DNA of 64,000 bases from an uncultured Aquimarina sp. (GTDB lineage: Bacteria; Bacteroidota; Bacteroidia; Flavobacteriales; Flavobacteriaceae), in NCBI RefSeq assembly GCF_947492965.1, contig NZ_CANLOZ010000001.1, positions 744,001 through 808,000 on the forward strand. The letters are read 5' to 3'. Each line of letters begins with the position of its first letter. Position 1 is the stretch's first letter. The notes beneath the pieces are model-generated. The model searched no databases, was not told the DNA's origin, and saw only the letters and a list, made by a program, of their open reading frames with translations. The position numbers and the translations under genes are program-made. Of this stretch, positions 25,952-35,977 are shown piece after piece.

Positions 25952-26905
25952 ATGAAGGTTACCGATCATATAAAAAAGGCTAAAGGAAAAACATTATTTT
26001 CATTTGAATTAATTCCTCCCCAAAAAGGAAAAAGTATCCAAGAATTATATGATAATATAGATCCCTTAATGGAATTTAATCCTCCATTCATAGATGTAAC
26101 TACATCGAGAGAGGAATTTATCTATATTGATCGCGAAGGTCTCTTGGATAAAAAATTAACAAGGATGCGTCCAGGAACAGTTGGTATTTGTGCATCAATT
26201 ACACATAAGTATAATGTTGATACAATTCCACATGTACTATGTGGAGGGTTTACAAAGGAGGAAACGGAATATCTTTTGGTGGATTGTCATTATTTGGGTA
26301 TTGATAATGTAATGGCACTTCGTGGAGATGCGATGAAAGAGGAAAAATATTTTAGTCCAACAAAAGGAGGTCATTGTTATGCAAATGAATTGGTAGAGCA
26401 GATTGTAAATATGAATAATGGTCGATTTCTACATGAAGTTATAGAAAGTGATAATCAATCTGACTTTTGTATAGGTGTTGCCGGATATCCAGAAAAGCAC
26501 ATGGAAGCTCCGTCTATGAATGCTGATATAAGAAGATTAAAAGATAAAGTTGATGCTGGTGCTGATTATGTGGTAACCCAAATGTTTTTTGATAATAAAA
26601 GATATTTCGCCTTTGTAGAAAAAGCTAGAGAAGCTGGGATTAATGTCCCAATAATACCTGGTATCAAACCTGTAGCGGTAAAAAGACATCTGCAATTATT
26701 ACCTCAAGTTTTTAAGCTAGACATGCCCGATGAGTTAGTAAGTGCTGTAGAAGGTTGTAAGACTAATAAGCAAGTTCGTGAGGTAGGAATAGAATTCGCA
26801 ATCCAACAATCGAAAGAATTAATGGAATACGGAGTGCCTGTATTACATTATTATTCAATGGGAAAATCTGATAATATTAAAAAAATAGCAGAAAGCGTAT
26901 TCTAA
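25952..26905 (+). CDS. metF: Methylenetetrahydrofolate reductase
   Basis: 317-residue FAD enzyme reducing 5,10-methylene-THF to 5-methyl-THF, the methyl donor of MetH. Motifs: FSFELIPPQKG at the N-terminus, DVTTSREEF, NVMALRGDA and GADYVVTQMFFDN, PIIPGIKP. Lies 28 bases after metH in the same orientation, hence under the same SAM-I riboswitch. Confidence 0.96.
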   Translation: MKVTDHIKKAKGKTLFSFELIPPQKGKSIQELYDNIDPLMEFNPPFIDVTTSREEFIYIDREGLLDKKLTRMRPGTVGICASITHKYNVDTIPHVLCGGFTKEETEYLLVDCHYLGIDNVMALRGDAMKEEKYFSPTKGGHCYANELVEQIVNMNNGRFLHEVIESDNQSDFCIGVAGYPEKHMEAPSMNADIRRLKDKVDAGADYVVTQMFFDNKRYFAFVEKAREAGINVPIIPGIKPVAVKRHLQLLPQVFKLDMPDELVSAVEGCKTNKQVREVGIEFAIQQSKELMEYGVPVLHYYSMGKSDNIKKIAESVF

Positions 26906-26954
26906 AACTATCAAGATTTTGGAAACCTAAAAGTGCTATCTTACATTTGCCACA

Positions 26955-28052
26955 ATGATAAAGCGCATTTGTATAGTATTGATATTGTTGGTGCACTACG
27001 TGCAATCACAAGAGGATAAAAAGTATTATAGTTTTGATGTAAACAACTTTTATGGAACTATTCTAAAACATAATCCAGATATATCTCATTTAATAACAGG
27101 ACATCCTTCAGGAGTACTACTTTCGGTAAACAGAAAGACCTTTGGTAATAAAGAATGGGAAAGATTATATAACTCACCCGATTATGGGCTCTCATTCATA
27201 TATCAGGATATGGATAATGAGTTTTTGGGTCAAAACTTTGGGGTCTATTTACATTATAACTTTTATTTTTTCAAACGTCTTTTGATGTTTAGATTAGGAC
27301 AAGGATTAGCCTATACAAATAGTCCATACGATGAAGATGATAATTTTAGAAATGTGGCATATGGATCACATTTCATGAGTTCTACATTTGCAATGCTCAA
27401 TCTAAAAAAAGAAAACATCTTAGGAGGACTTGGTTTTCAAATGGGATTAGGAGTTATTCATTATTCTAATGCAAATTTTAAAGCACCAAATAAAAGTACA
27501 AATACACTAGTGTTTAATGCAGGTTTTAATTATGTGTTAGATTCACAATATCCGGAAAATGTAGAAAAAGAAAAGGGCGAAGTAAGGGGATCAGAACCTT
27601 TCGGATATGGTTTTATATTTAGGAGCGGAATCAACGAAAGTGATGTTGTTGGATCTGGTCAGTTCCCATTTTATACCTTTGCGGTTTTTGCCGATAAACG
27701 TTTGAATAAGAAAAGTAGTGTCCAGCTTGGAGCTGAATTATTTTTCTCAAAAGCTTTGGAAAGATTTATAGATTTTAGAGCTTCTGGAGCATTTAGAAAT
27801 GATAATACAACAGGAGATGAAGATGCAAAAAGAATTGGGTTGTCTTTGGGACATGAATTAAGAATTAACAAAATCTCTGTATTAACTCAGTTGGGGTACT
27901 ATATTTATTACCCATATGATTTTGAAGGTCAGGTGTATAATCGTTTTGGATTGAGATATTATGCAAATAAAAATATATTTGGATCAGTTACTGTAAGATC
28001 ACATGCGGCAAAAGCTGAGGCAGTTGAATTTTCTATTGGTTACAGATTATGA
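26955..28052 (+). CDS. PagL-like acyloxyacyl hydrolase (lipid A deacylase family)
   Basis: A 365-residue outer-membrane beta-barrel candidate with a signal peptide (RICIVLILLVHYVQSQ). The middle part matches the flavobacterial acyloxyacyl hydrolase family: GLSFIYQDMDNEFLGQNFG, GQGLAYTNSPYD and GLGVIHYSNANFKAPN, where H169 and S171 fit the catalytic His-x-Ser of PagL. The C-terminus ends as a beta-strand (VEFSIGYRL). It is much longer than PagL itself (about 170). It overlaps the next lipoprotein gene by four bases. Confidence 0.75.
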   Translation: MIKRICIVLILLVHYVQSQEDKKYYSFDVNNFYGTILKHNPDISHLITGHPSGVLLSVNRKTFGNKEWERLYNSPDYGLSFIYQDMDNEFLGQNFGVYLHYNFYFFKRLLMFRLGQGLAYTNSPYDEDDNFRNVAYGSHFMSSTFAMLNLKKENILGGLGFQMGLGVIHYSNANFKAPNKSTNTLVFNAGFNYVLDSQYPENVEKEKGEVRGSEPFGYGFIFRSGINESDVVGSGQFPFYTFAVFADKRLNKKSSVQLGAELFFSKALERFIDFRASGAFRNDNTTGDEDAKRIGLSLGHELRINKISVLTQLGYYIYYPYDFEGQVYNRFGLRYYANKNIFGSVTVRSHAAKAEAVEFSIGYRL

Positions 28053-28798
28053 AAAAGATACTTATAATAATATTGATGCTATTTATTATTTCTTGTGATA
28101 GCGAGAACGCTATAGATTGTTTTCAAAGGACAGGAGATTTAGTAAGACAAGAAGTTGAGGTTCCAGATTTTTCTAGAATTTTAGTAAATCAGAATGTAGA
28201 AATGGTTTTGAAACAAGGAGAACAGACCTCTATAGTAATAGAAACTGGAGATAATTTATTAAATGAGGTTTCTGCTATTGTCGAAGGTGATCGATTAGTG
28301 TTAAGTAATACTAATGACTGTAATTTTGTAAGAGATTTTAATCAAACTAAAATTTTTGTAACAGCTCCTAATATTACTGAAATTAGAAGTGCTTCCCAAT
28401 TTGATATTTCTTCTGATGGCATACTAACCTATCCTGAATTGAGATTGTTATCTGAAGATTTTAATGAAGATAATGGAGGGAATATTAATGGAACTTTTAC
28501 CTTAGAAGTAGATTGCGAAAATATTATTGTAGTAGGAAATAATATCGCATCTTTTTTTGTAACTGGGAGAGTCATTAACTTAAGGGTTGGTTTTTTCTCA
28601 GGTACTGGGAGATTTGAAGGAGATAAGCTTATAGCGGAGAATGTCGATGTTTTTCACAGAGGAACAAACAAAATTATCGTAAACCCTCGAGAGTCAATAA
28701 CAGGTGAAATTAGAAGTACTGGAGATGTCATTTCCATAAATCAGCCTCCAGTGGTAGATGTGCAAGAGTTTTTTACAGGAAGACTAATATTTAATTGA
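28049..28798 (+). CDS. DUF2807 (head GIN domain) lipoprotein
   Basis: A 249-residue lipoprotein. The lipobox is LFIISC with C16 as the lipidated residue. The mature part (VPDFSRILVNQNVEMVLKQG, then IFVTAPNITEIRSASQFDI) has the repeating beta-helix pattern of DUF2807 putative auto-transporter/adhesin head GIN domains. Translationally coupled to the upstream barrel (ATGA). Function unknown; cell-envelope location is likely. Confidence 0.85.
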   Translation: MKKILIIILMLFIISCDSENAIDCFQRTGDLVRQEVEVPDFSRILVNQNVEMVLKQGEQTSIVIETGDNLLNEVSAIVEGDRLVLSNTNDCNFVRDFNQTKIFVTAPNITEIRSASQFDISSDGILTYPELRLLSEDFNEDNGGNINGTFTLEVDCENIIVVGNNIASFFVTGRVINLRVGFFSGTGRFEGDKLIAENVDVFHRGTNKIIVNPRESITGEIRSTGDVISINQPPVVDVQEFFTGRLIFN

Positions 28799-28810
28799 AA
28801 TTTACATACA

Positions 28811-28837
28811 AAAGGGATTTTTCCCTTTAATTTTTTT
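28811..28837 (+). terminator. Terminator after the DUF2807 gene
   Basis: AAAGGGA (28811-28817), loop TTTT, TCCCTTT (28822-28828), then AA and seven T. It lies 13 bases past the stop. The rest of the gap to 29077 is T-rich, with a TAAATTTA -7-like box at 29029-29036 that may drive the kinase gene. Confidence 0.8.
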
Positions 28838-29077
28838 CAATAATTTTTGTTAAATTTTGTGATTTTCACTTTGTTTTTTTCTTTTTTATGTATCTTTATT
28901 TTCTTTTCAAGAAATTGTAAATCATATATTTACGTTTATTTTTATTGCGTTTTTTTATCATAACTGTGTTACGGTTTTGTAACACAAAATTAATGGTTTT
29001 ACTGGTTTATATAATTGATAATATTGCGTAAATTTAATTACCCCGCAGAGCAAACAGTTGAATCTTAACAAAATTGT

Positions 29078-32000
29078 ATGGCCTATAGCGAGGAAACTAC
29101 TTTTAGAAATTACGTTCATTTACGAGAGAATTATTTACAAAGAGAACTTTACGAAATTGTAAAGAAAGACGAAAAAGTTTTTGATTTTATTCAAGATACT
29201 ATACTAGATGGTGTTTGGTTTTGGGATTTAAAAGATCCTGACCAAAAATGGATGGATGAAAAATTTTGGAGTATTCTTGGATATACTGCCACCGAAATTC
29301 CAAAAGAAAAATCATTTTGGAAAAAAATAATAATTCAGGAAGATTTAGAAAAGATATTGAAAAGTTTGGATGAGCATCTCGATCAGCCAAATAAACAATA
29401 TGATCTAGTGGTTAGGTTTACTCATAAGTTAGGACATATAGTTTGGTTGAGATGCAGAGGTATTACTATTTCGGATATCAATGGTGAACCTTTATGGATG
29501 ATCGGGGTATATGCAGATGTTACTAAATTAGTAAATACAGAATACGAATTACAGCAGCAAGTTGAAAAGTATAAAGATACTATTGAGAGTACTAATTCAG
29601 GTTCTTGGGAATGGAATTTGCGAACAGGAAAGGTAGTTTTTGATGAGAGATGGGCTAATACCATGGGATATTCCCTCTCAGAATTACAACCAGTTTCTTT
29701 AAATACCTGGGTAGATTTGATGCATCCTTCTGATCATATAAAATCGACAAAGGTATTGCAACAACATTATGAAAAGTTGATACCCTACTATGAGTGCGAA
29801 ACACGATTGAAACATAAGAATGGAGATTGGATTTGGGCATTGATAAAAGGAAAAATAGTTAGTTGGGATGAAGAAGGTAATCCTGAATTATTAGTAGGAA
29901 CTCAAGTCGATATCACTGAGAACAAAAAAGCTTTAGAAAAGAATAGATTATTTGTAAGTCAAGCACCAAGCGCAATAGCCATGTTTGACACCAATATGAG
30001 ATATCTTGCAGCATCTAGCAGGTGGTTTGAAGATTATAATATAGTTGGACAAGATATTATAGGAAAATCTCAATATGAAGTTTTTCCGGATATGAAAGAA
30101 AAATGGGAAAGTATTTATAATAAATGCTTAAATGGGGAAACGCTTAGAAAAGACGAAGATTGTTTAGAGAGAAATGAAGGTTGTAATCAATGGATTTCTT
30201 GGGAATTACGGCCATGGTACAATAAACAAGGACAGATAGGAGGTTTGTTAAAACATACCTCAGATATATCCAAATTAAAAAAAGCGGAAGAGCTTAGCGA
30301 AGAACGAAAAGTTTTTTTAGAAGCAATTTTAGATAGTATCGATGTAGGTGTTGTGTCCTGTGATGATAAAGGTTTGTTAACCTTATTTAATAAAACGGCT
30401 AAAAAATGGCATGGATTGCAAGCCAAACCAATTTCTCCTTCGGATTTATCAGAATATTATGGTCTACGAAAACCTGATGGGATTACACCCTTAAAAGAAG
30501 AAGAGATTCCTCTTATAAAAGCTTTAAGAGGAAATCAGGTGATGGATGATGAAATAGTGATTACATCGACATCTAGCAAACAAAGATATGTTGTAACCAA
30601 CGGTTCTCAATTGATTGGTGTTAATGGCGAGGTTAGAGGAGCTGTGGTTGCTATGCATGATGTTACAGATAGAAAATTAGCCGAAGAGAAATTAAAAATA
30701 AGTGAACAAGCTTTTAGAGGGAATTTTGAAAGTGCGGCGACAGGAATGGCTATTATTGGTCTAGATGGAAGATGGATAGAAGTAAATGATGCTGTTTGCA
30801 ATATGATAGGATATCGAAGGGAAGAATTAACTAACATGACATTCCAAGATATTACCCATCCTGAAGATTTAAATAAAGACTTAGGATTATTGAATAAGCT
30901 TCTAAATGGCGAAATATCCTTTTACCATCTAGAAAAGAGATATTTTCATAAGAATGGTAGAGAAGTACACGGATTGCTTTCGGTTTCTTTAGTAAGAGAT
31001 AAAGAAGAAACACCATTATATTTTATATCTCAAATAACCGATACGACTCAGAATGTATATAATCAAAAGAGATTAGAAGATACTTTAGCTAAGTTAAAAG
31101 GTATTTTGGAATCGAGCAGTAGAGTTGGAATAATTGGGGCCGATGTTTCAGGAATCATAACGACATTTAATAAAGGAGCTGAAAATCTTTTAGGATATGA
31201 TCGCGAGGAAATGTTATATAAGCAAAGTCCAGTCATTATTCATGATCAGGAAGAAGTAGAATTGGTTGGACGGAAATTGTCGCATGAGTTACATAAAGAA
31301 GTAAAAGGTTTTGATGTTTTTATTGAATTAACAAATAAAAAAAAGCATTACACAAAGGAGTGGACATATATTCGGAAAGATGGAACAAGATTTCCTGTGC
31401 AGCTTACAGTCACTGCAATCAAAGAAAGGGATAAAACGATAGGTTACTTAGGAGTCGCTACAGATATTAGCGATATAAAAAAGGTTGAAGACGAACTCAA
31501 ATCCATTTTAGAACTAACGGAAGAACAAAATGAAAGGTTAAGAAATTTTGCTTACATCGTATCTCATAATTTAAAATCTCAATCAGGTAACTTCGAGATG
31601 TTACTTGATATTTATACCAAAGAAAATCCCGAAGCTGAAAAATCTGAGGCGATACAACTATTTAAAACGGCTTCTACTCGACTGTCAGACACCATAAAAC
31701 ATTTAAACGAGGTAGTACAAATTAATAATTCTATTGGCGAAAATTTGACCTCCAGTAATCTTAAAAAATCCGTAGATGAAGTAGTGAAAACAATATCGGT
31801 AATCTCAAAGGACGCTGAAGTTACTATCAATAATAATATATCCGAGGAATTATGGGTACAAGCTATTCCTGCTTACCTAGATAGTATTATTTTAAATTTT
31901 GTGACTAATGGGATTCGATACAGATCTAAAAGTCGTGATAGTTATATTAATATAGGAGCTAAGATTCAAGATGATTTTATCGTCATTCTTATAGAAGATA

Positions 32001-32206
32001 ACGGACTAGGAATAGATCTAAAAAAGTATGGTTCTAAGTTGTTTGGAATGTATAAAACTTTTCATAACAATGAAGATGCGAGAGGTATTGGACTATTTAT
32101 CACAAAAAATCAGGTTGAAGCACTTGGTGGAAAAATTAAGGTTAAAAGTAAAGTAGATCAGGGAACTACATTTGAGATTTACCTTAAGAAGGGAAAGCAA
32201 TTCTAA
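29078..32206 (+). CDS. Soluble multi-PAS sensor histidine kinase (six PAS domains)
   Basis: 1042 residues with no signal peptide or membrane helix, so a cytosolic sensor. About six PAS/PAC units can be read, at roughly 25-150, 163-285, 287-405, 410-535, 536-662 and 665-797; GVWFWDLKDPDQKWM and GSWEWNLRTGKVVFDERWA mark the first two. The dimerisation helix carries the phospho-acceptor H830 in FAYIVSHNLKSQSGNF, an unusual H-box. The ATPase domain has NFVTNGIRYRS, EDNGLGIDL and ARGIGLFITKNQVEALGG. It lacks a receiver domain. The following paralogue and a CheY-like regulator at 34663 probably belong to the same pathway. Confidence 0.92.
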   Translation: MAYSEETTFRNYVHLRENYLQRELYEIVKKDEKVFDFIQDTILDGVWFWDLKDPDQKWMDEKFWSILGYTATEIPKEKSFWKKIIIQEDLEKILKSLDEHLDQPNKQYDLVVRFTHKLGHIVWLRCRGITISDINGEPLWMIGVYADVTKLVNTEYELQQQVEKYKDTIESTNSGSWEWNLRTGKVVFDERWANTMGYSLSELQPVSLNTWVDLMHPSDHIKSTKVLQQHYEKLIPYYECETRLKHKNGDWIWALIKGKIVSWDEEGNPELLVGTQVDITENKKALEKNRLFVSQAPSAIAMFDTNMRYLAASSRWFEDYNIVGQDIIGKSQYEVFPDMKEKWESIYNKCLNGETLRKDEDCLERNEGCNQWISWELRPWYNKQGQIGGLLKHTSDISKLKKAEELSEERKVFLEAILDSIDVGVVSCDDKGLLTLFNKTAKKWHGLQAKPISPSDLSEYYGLRKPDGITPLKEEEIPLIKALRGNQVMDDEIVITSTSSKQRYVVTNGSQLIGVNGEVRGAVVAMHDVTDRKLAEEKLKISEQAFRGNFESAATGMAIIGLDGRWIEVNDAVCNMIGYRREELTNMTFQDITHPEDLNKDLGLLNKLLNGEISFYHLEKRYFHKNGREVHGLLSVSLVRDKEETPLYFISQITDTTQNVYNQKRLEDTLAKLKGILESSSRVGIIGADVSGIITTFNKGAENLLGYDREEMLYKQSPVIIHDQEEVELVGRKLSHELHKEVKGFDVFIELTNKKKHYTKEWTYIRKDGTRFPVQLTVTAIKERDKTIGYLGVATDISDIKKVEDELKSILELTEEQNERLRNFAYIVSHNLKSQSGNFEMLLDIYTKENPEAEKSEAIQLFKTASTRLSDTIKHLNEVVQINNSIGENLTSSNLKKSVDEVVKTISVISKDAEVTINNNISEELWVQAIPAYLDSIILNFVTNGIRYRSKSRDSYINIGAKIQDDFIVILIEDNGLGIDLKKYGSKLFGMYKTFHNNEDARGIGLFITKNQVEALGGKIKVKSKVDQGTTFEIYLKKGKQF

Positions 32207-32221
32207 ATTCAGATTGTATTT

Positions 32222-32250
32222 TTTCTTAAAAAATGGATTTTTTTAAGAAA
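32222..32250 (+). other. AT-only hairpin between the two kinase genes
   Basis: TTTCTTAAAAAA (32222-32233) pairs with TTTTTT(T)AAGAAA (to 32250) with one extra T and a four-base loop. It lies 15 bases past the first kinase stop. No extra T run follows; partial termination or message protection is possible. Confidence 0.4.
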
Positions 32251-32348
32251 TATGTTACAAAAATTAGCGAATTATTTAGGGAATATTCAGTAACTTTAAG
32301 TGATATTCAACGTTTGCACAATTCCCTCATTCGTTTATAAAAATAAAA

Positions 32349-34670
32349 ATGAAAATGACCATGAAATTGACGAGAGTAAAGGATATAGCGCAAGATTCGA
32401 ATAGAGATCACTATCTAAAGGAAGAACTATATGGCTTAATCAAAACTGATAGTTATATTTTTGATTTTATACAAGAAGCAGCCTTAGATGGGATATGGTT
32501 TTGGGATCTATTGGATCCTGATAATGTATGGATGAATCCAAGATATTGGACTCTTTTTGGATATGATCCGGCGACCAAACCCCATAAAACAGATGCTTGG
32601 CAAGAAATAGTCTTTAAAGAAGATTTAAAAAATATATATGCCAATTTTACTGCGCACGCAGAGGATCCCTCAGTTCCCTATGATCAAATAGTTAGATTTA
32701 AACATAAACTAGGACATACCGTATGGGTGCGTTGTAGAGGTGTAATGCTCAGAGATGATCAAGGGAAACCTATTAAAATGCTTGGTGCTCATACCGATAT
32801 TACTAATATCAAAGAAAAAGAAGAAGAGCTAAGGTTACAGTCCGCTTTTTTTGAACACATTATTGATGGAACTGGATTAGGAACGTGGAAATGGAATGTT
32901 AAAACTGGTGAAACTATCCTAAATGAACGCTGGGCAGAGATGATTGGATATACTTTAGAAGAGCTGAAACCAATCTCTTTAGGAACCTGGTTAGCACACT
33001 CTACCAAGGAAGATCAAGATCGATCGAATGAACTTTTAAAAGAACATTTTGAAAAAAGAACTCCATTTTATGAGTGTGAATTTAAAATGAAACACAAAAA
33101 TGGAGAATGGATTTGGGTTTTAGACAGAGGGAAAGTAGTAAGTTGGGATGAAGAAGGTAACCCAGAATGGATGCTTGGTGCTCATACTGATATTACGGAG
33201 ATAAAGAAAAAAGAAGAAGAACTAAGGATACAATCGGCCATATTTGAGCATATTATCGATGGGACGGATCTTGGTACTTGGCAGTGGAATCCCGAAACTG
33301 GAGAAACTATTTTTAATGAAAGATGGGCAGAAATTATTGGTTATACCTTAGATGAAATTGGACCGATTTCTATAGATACTTGGGTTAAATATACGCACCC
33401 TGATGATATTCAAAAGTCAAATACATATCTGGAAGAATATTTCAAAGGAAATACTCCTATATACGAATGTGAAGTAAGGATGAAACACAAAAATGGGGGG
33501 TATGTTTGGATATTGACTAAGGGAAAAGTAGTTAGCTGGCATGAAAAAGGAAAACCAGAGTGGGTTTTCGGATCTCATCAAGATATTACAGAAAAAAAGC
33601 AAGACTTCGAAAGAAATAGACTTTTTATAGAACAAGCTCCAAGTGCCATAGCGATGTTTGATAAAAAAATGAACTATTTGGCCGCATCGCAAAAATGGTT
33701 TCAGATTTATGATATAGAAGGAGAGGATATTATAGGAAAATCTTATTACACTATCTTTTCAAAGGTTAGCAAGATCAGAAAAATGAATATTGCTAAATGT
33801 TTAAAGGGTACGGTAATTAAAAATTATGAGGAAAAAATACATAGAAAAAAGGGAGATTTTGTCTGGTTATCTTGGGAATTGCGACCTTGGTACTCTGATG
33901 AAAATGAAATAGGAGGTATTATCATACACGTTTCAGATATTACCAGAATTAAAAAAGAAGAAGAACTAAAATCTTTGTTAAGAGTAGCAGAAGATCAAAA
34001 TCGAAGATTGAAAAACTTTGCACATATCGTTTCACATAATCTGAAGTCTCATTCCGGAAATTTTGAGATGTTATTGGATTTGTTCTTACAGGAAAATCCA
34101 GAGATTAGAGATAATGAAATTATTAGGCTATTTAAAACTGCTTCTTTAAATCTTTCAGATACTATTGCGCATCTAAATGAGGTTGTATTGATTAATACTT
34201 CCTTAGATAAAAGTTTGGTTCCAATTGATCTCAAAGAAGCGATAGATGAAGTCATAAGAGGCGTTTCTGCAATCGCAATAGAATCCGAAGTAGCCATAAA
34301 TAACCAGATAAATGATAATATAAGAGTGATGGCAGTACCAGCTTACTTAGATAGTATATTACTTAACTTTATAACTAATGGTATTAAGTATAGATCATTA
34401 GAGCGAGAAAGTTACCTTACATTAAGTGCTGTAAAAGAAGATAAATATATGGTGTTATCAATTGAAGATAATGGATTAGGTATAGACCTAAGAAAACATC
34501 GATCTAAATTATTCGGAATGTATAAAACCTTTCATACCGAAATTAAAAATGCCCGAGGAATTGGATTATTTATAACAAAGAACCAAGTAGAAGCTATTGG
34601 TGGTAAAATAGAAGTTAGTAGCGAAGTGGATAGAGGAACAACCTTTAAAATTTATATGAGATATGAGTAA
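32349..34670 (+). CDS. Soluble multi-PAS sensor histidine kinase (four PAS domains)
   Basis: 773-residue paralogue of the preceding kinase. PAS units near 30-155, 165-285, 290-412 and 415-535. The second and third are near copies of each other (both read FEHIIDGT, LGTW, GETI and NERWAE), which points to an internal duplication. Phospho-acceptor H563 in FAHIVSHNLKSHSGNF. ATPase motifs NFITNGIKYRS, EDNGLGIDL and ARGIGLFITKNQVEAIGG. No membrane segment. It overlaps the CheY-like gene by eight bases, so the two are produced together. Start could be the first ATG at 32349 or the ATG at residue 3 or 5. Confidence 0.92.
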   Translation: MKMTMKLTRVKDIAQDSNRDHYLKEELYGLIKTDSYIFDFIQEAALDGIWFWDLLDPDNVWMNPRYWTLFGYDPATKPHKTDAWQEIVFKEDLKNIYANFTAHAEDPSVPYDQIVRFKHKLGHTVWVRCRGVMLRDDQGKPIKMLGAHTDITNIKEKEEELRLQSAFFEHIIDGTGLGTWKWNVKTGETILNERWAEMIGYTLEELKPISLGTWLAHSTKEDQDRSNELLKEHFEKRTPFYECEFKMKHKNGEWIWVLDRGKVVSWDEEGNPEWMLGAHTDITEIKKKEEELRIQSAIFEHIIDGTDLGTWQWNPETGETIFNERWAEIIGYTLDEIGPISIDTWVKYTHPDDIQKSNTYLEEYFKGNTPIYECEVRMKHKNGGYVWILTKGKVVSWHEKGKPEWVFGSHQDITEKKQDFERNRLFIEQAPSAIAMFDKKMNYLAASQKWFQIYDIEGEDIIGKSYYTIFSKVSKIRKMNIAKCLKGTVIKNYEEKIHRKKGDFVWLSWELRPWYSDENEIGGIIIHVSDITRIKKEEELKSLLRVAEDQNRRLKNFAHIVSHNLKSHSGNFEMLLDLFLQENPEIRDNEIIRLFKTASLNLSDTIAHLNEVVLINTSLDKSLVPIDLKEAIDEVIRGVSAIAIESEVAINNQINDNIRVMAVPAYLDSILLNFITNGIKYRSLERESYLTLSAVKEDKYMVLSIEDNGLGIDLRKHRSKLFGMYKTFHTEIKNARGIGLFITKNQVEAIGGKIEVSSEVDRGTTFKIYMRYE

Positions 34671-35070
34671 AATAGATATTGCCTGTGTTATAGATGATGA
34701 TCCAATTTTTGTTTTTGGAATTAAGAAGGTGATGCAACTCATCGACTTTTGCGAAGGAATCTTGGTCTTTAAAAACGGTCAAGAAGCTTTGGATAATCTA
34801 AAAGCAATCATTTCTGCCAAAGAACAATTGCCGGATATCATATTGTTAGATTTAAATATGCCAATTTTAGATGGTTGGCAATTTTTAGAAGAGTTTATAA
34901 AGATTCCTTGTAATAAAAAGATTCTTATTTATGTAGTTTCATCTTCTGTAGATCCAGAGGATGTATTACGTGCTAAATCTTACGAAAGTGTTAGTGAGTA
35001 TATTGTAAAACCAATATCAGTAGCAAAACTAAAAGAAGTGCTTTATGATTTTGAAAATGCGACTGGATAA
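34663..35070 (+). CDS. Stand-alone CheY-like response regulator
   Basis: A 135-residue single receiver domain without an output domain. Acidic pocket DDD at 11-13, phospho-acceptor D63 in ILLDLNMPILDGW, switch residue in VVSSS (about 93) and K116 in EYIVKPIS. It overlaps the end of the upstream kinase gene and is the obvious partner of one or both kinases. With no DNA-binding part, it probably signals by protein contact. It converges on gldA with 13 bases between the stop codons. Confidence 0.93.
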   Translation: MSKIDIACVIDDDPIFVFGIKKVMQLIDFCEGILVFKNGQEALDNLKAIISAKEQLPDIILLDLNMPILDGWQFLEEFIKIPCNKKILIYVVSSSVDPEDVLRAKSYESVSEYIVKPISVAKLKEVLYDFENATG

Positions 35071-35083
35071 AAAATAGTAAGGT

Positions 35084-35977
35084 TTAATTCGTTAGCTCTC
35101 TAAATAAACTCTCTAGGTTTTTATTTTTTCTCGAAAGCTGCAGGATTTTTAGTTGATTATCATGAGCAAAATCAAAAACTGAGGGTCTCATATCGATTGT
35201 AGTATCAAATGTGAGTAAGTATACAAAGCCATGGACATTTTTAACCTGTTTGATATAATCAAATTTGGATAAAAAGGCTTCTTCTACTCTATAATCAAAT
35301 TCAACTTCAATGATCTGATCAGTTTGATCCATCATTTCATTTAAGTCTTTATCAGCTACTATTTCACCTTTGTTGATAATAATAACACGATCACACATGG
35401 CTTCTACTTCCTGCATAATATGTGTAGAAAGAAAAACTGTTTTTTCTTTGCCTACCGTTTTGATAAGTTCTCTGATTTCTACCAACTGATTTGGATCAAG
35501 TCCAGTGGTTGGCTCATCAAGAATTAATACTTTGGGATCATGAAGTAATGCACAGGCCAATCCTACACGTTGGCGATATCCTTTAGATAATTGACTAATT
35601 TTTTTATTGGATTCTGGTAGTAAACCAGTTTGTTGTATTACTTCTTCAATTCGAGATGTAGTTACTTTATAAACCTGAGCATTAAAAGCCAAATATTCTC
35701 TAACATACATGTCTAAATACAAAGGATTGTGTTCTGGAAGATAGCCTACATTCCTTTGTACATCCATAGATTCAGAATGTATGTCAAATCCATTTACTTG
35801 TGCTTTTCCGGAGCTAGCATCTAAATAAGTAGTCAGAATTTTCATCATTGTGGATTTTCCAGCACCATTCGGACCTAAAAAGCCAACAATTTCTCCTTGT
35901 TTTACTTCAAAAGAAATTTCTTTCAAAGCATTTTGCTCATTATATACTTTAGAAATTTTTGAAACTGAAATAGACAT
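35084..35977 (-). CDS. gldA: Gliding motility ABC transporter ATP-binding protein
   Basis: 297-residue ABC ATPase. Walker A GPNGAGKS at 35-42, Q-loop region VGYLPEHNPLYLDMYVREYL, signature LSKGYRQRVGLACAL, Walker B VLILDEPTTGLDPNQL and the H-loop VFLSTHIMQEVEAMCDR. VYNEQNALKEISFEV and the C-terminal region fit GldA of Flavobacteriaceae, which works with GldF and GldG in gliding and cell-surface secretion. Those partners are not in the window, so naming it GldA rather than a general ABC-2 ATPase rests on sequence resemblance. Confidence 0.85.
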   Translation of the reverse strand: MSISVSKISKVYNEQNALKEISFEVKQGEIVGFLGPNGAGKSTMMKILTTYLDASSGKAQVNGFDIHSESMDVQRNVGYLPEHNPLYLDMYVREYLAFNAQVYKVTTSRIEEVIQQTGLLPESNKKISQLSKGYRQRVGLACALLHDPKVLILDEPTTGLDPNQLVEIRELIKTVGKEKTVFLSTHIMQEVEAMCDRVIIINKGEIVADKDLNEMMDQTDQIIEVEFDYRVEEAFLSKFDYIKQVKNVHGFVYLLTFDTTIDMRPSVFDFAHDNQLKILQLSRKNKNLESLFRELTN

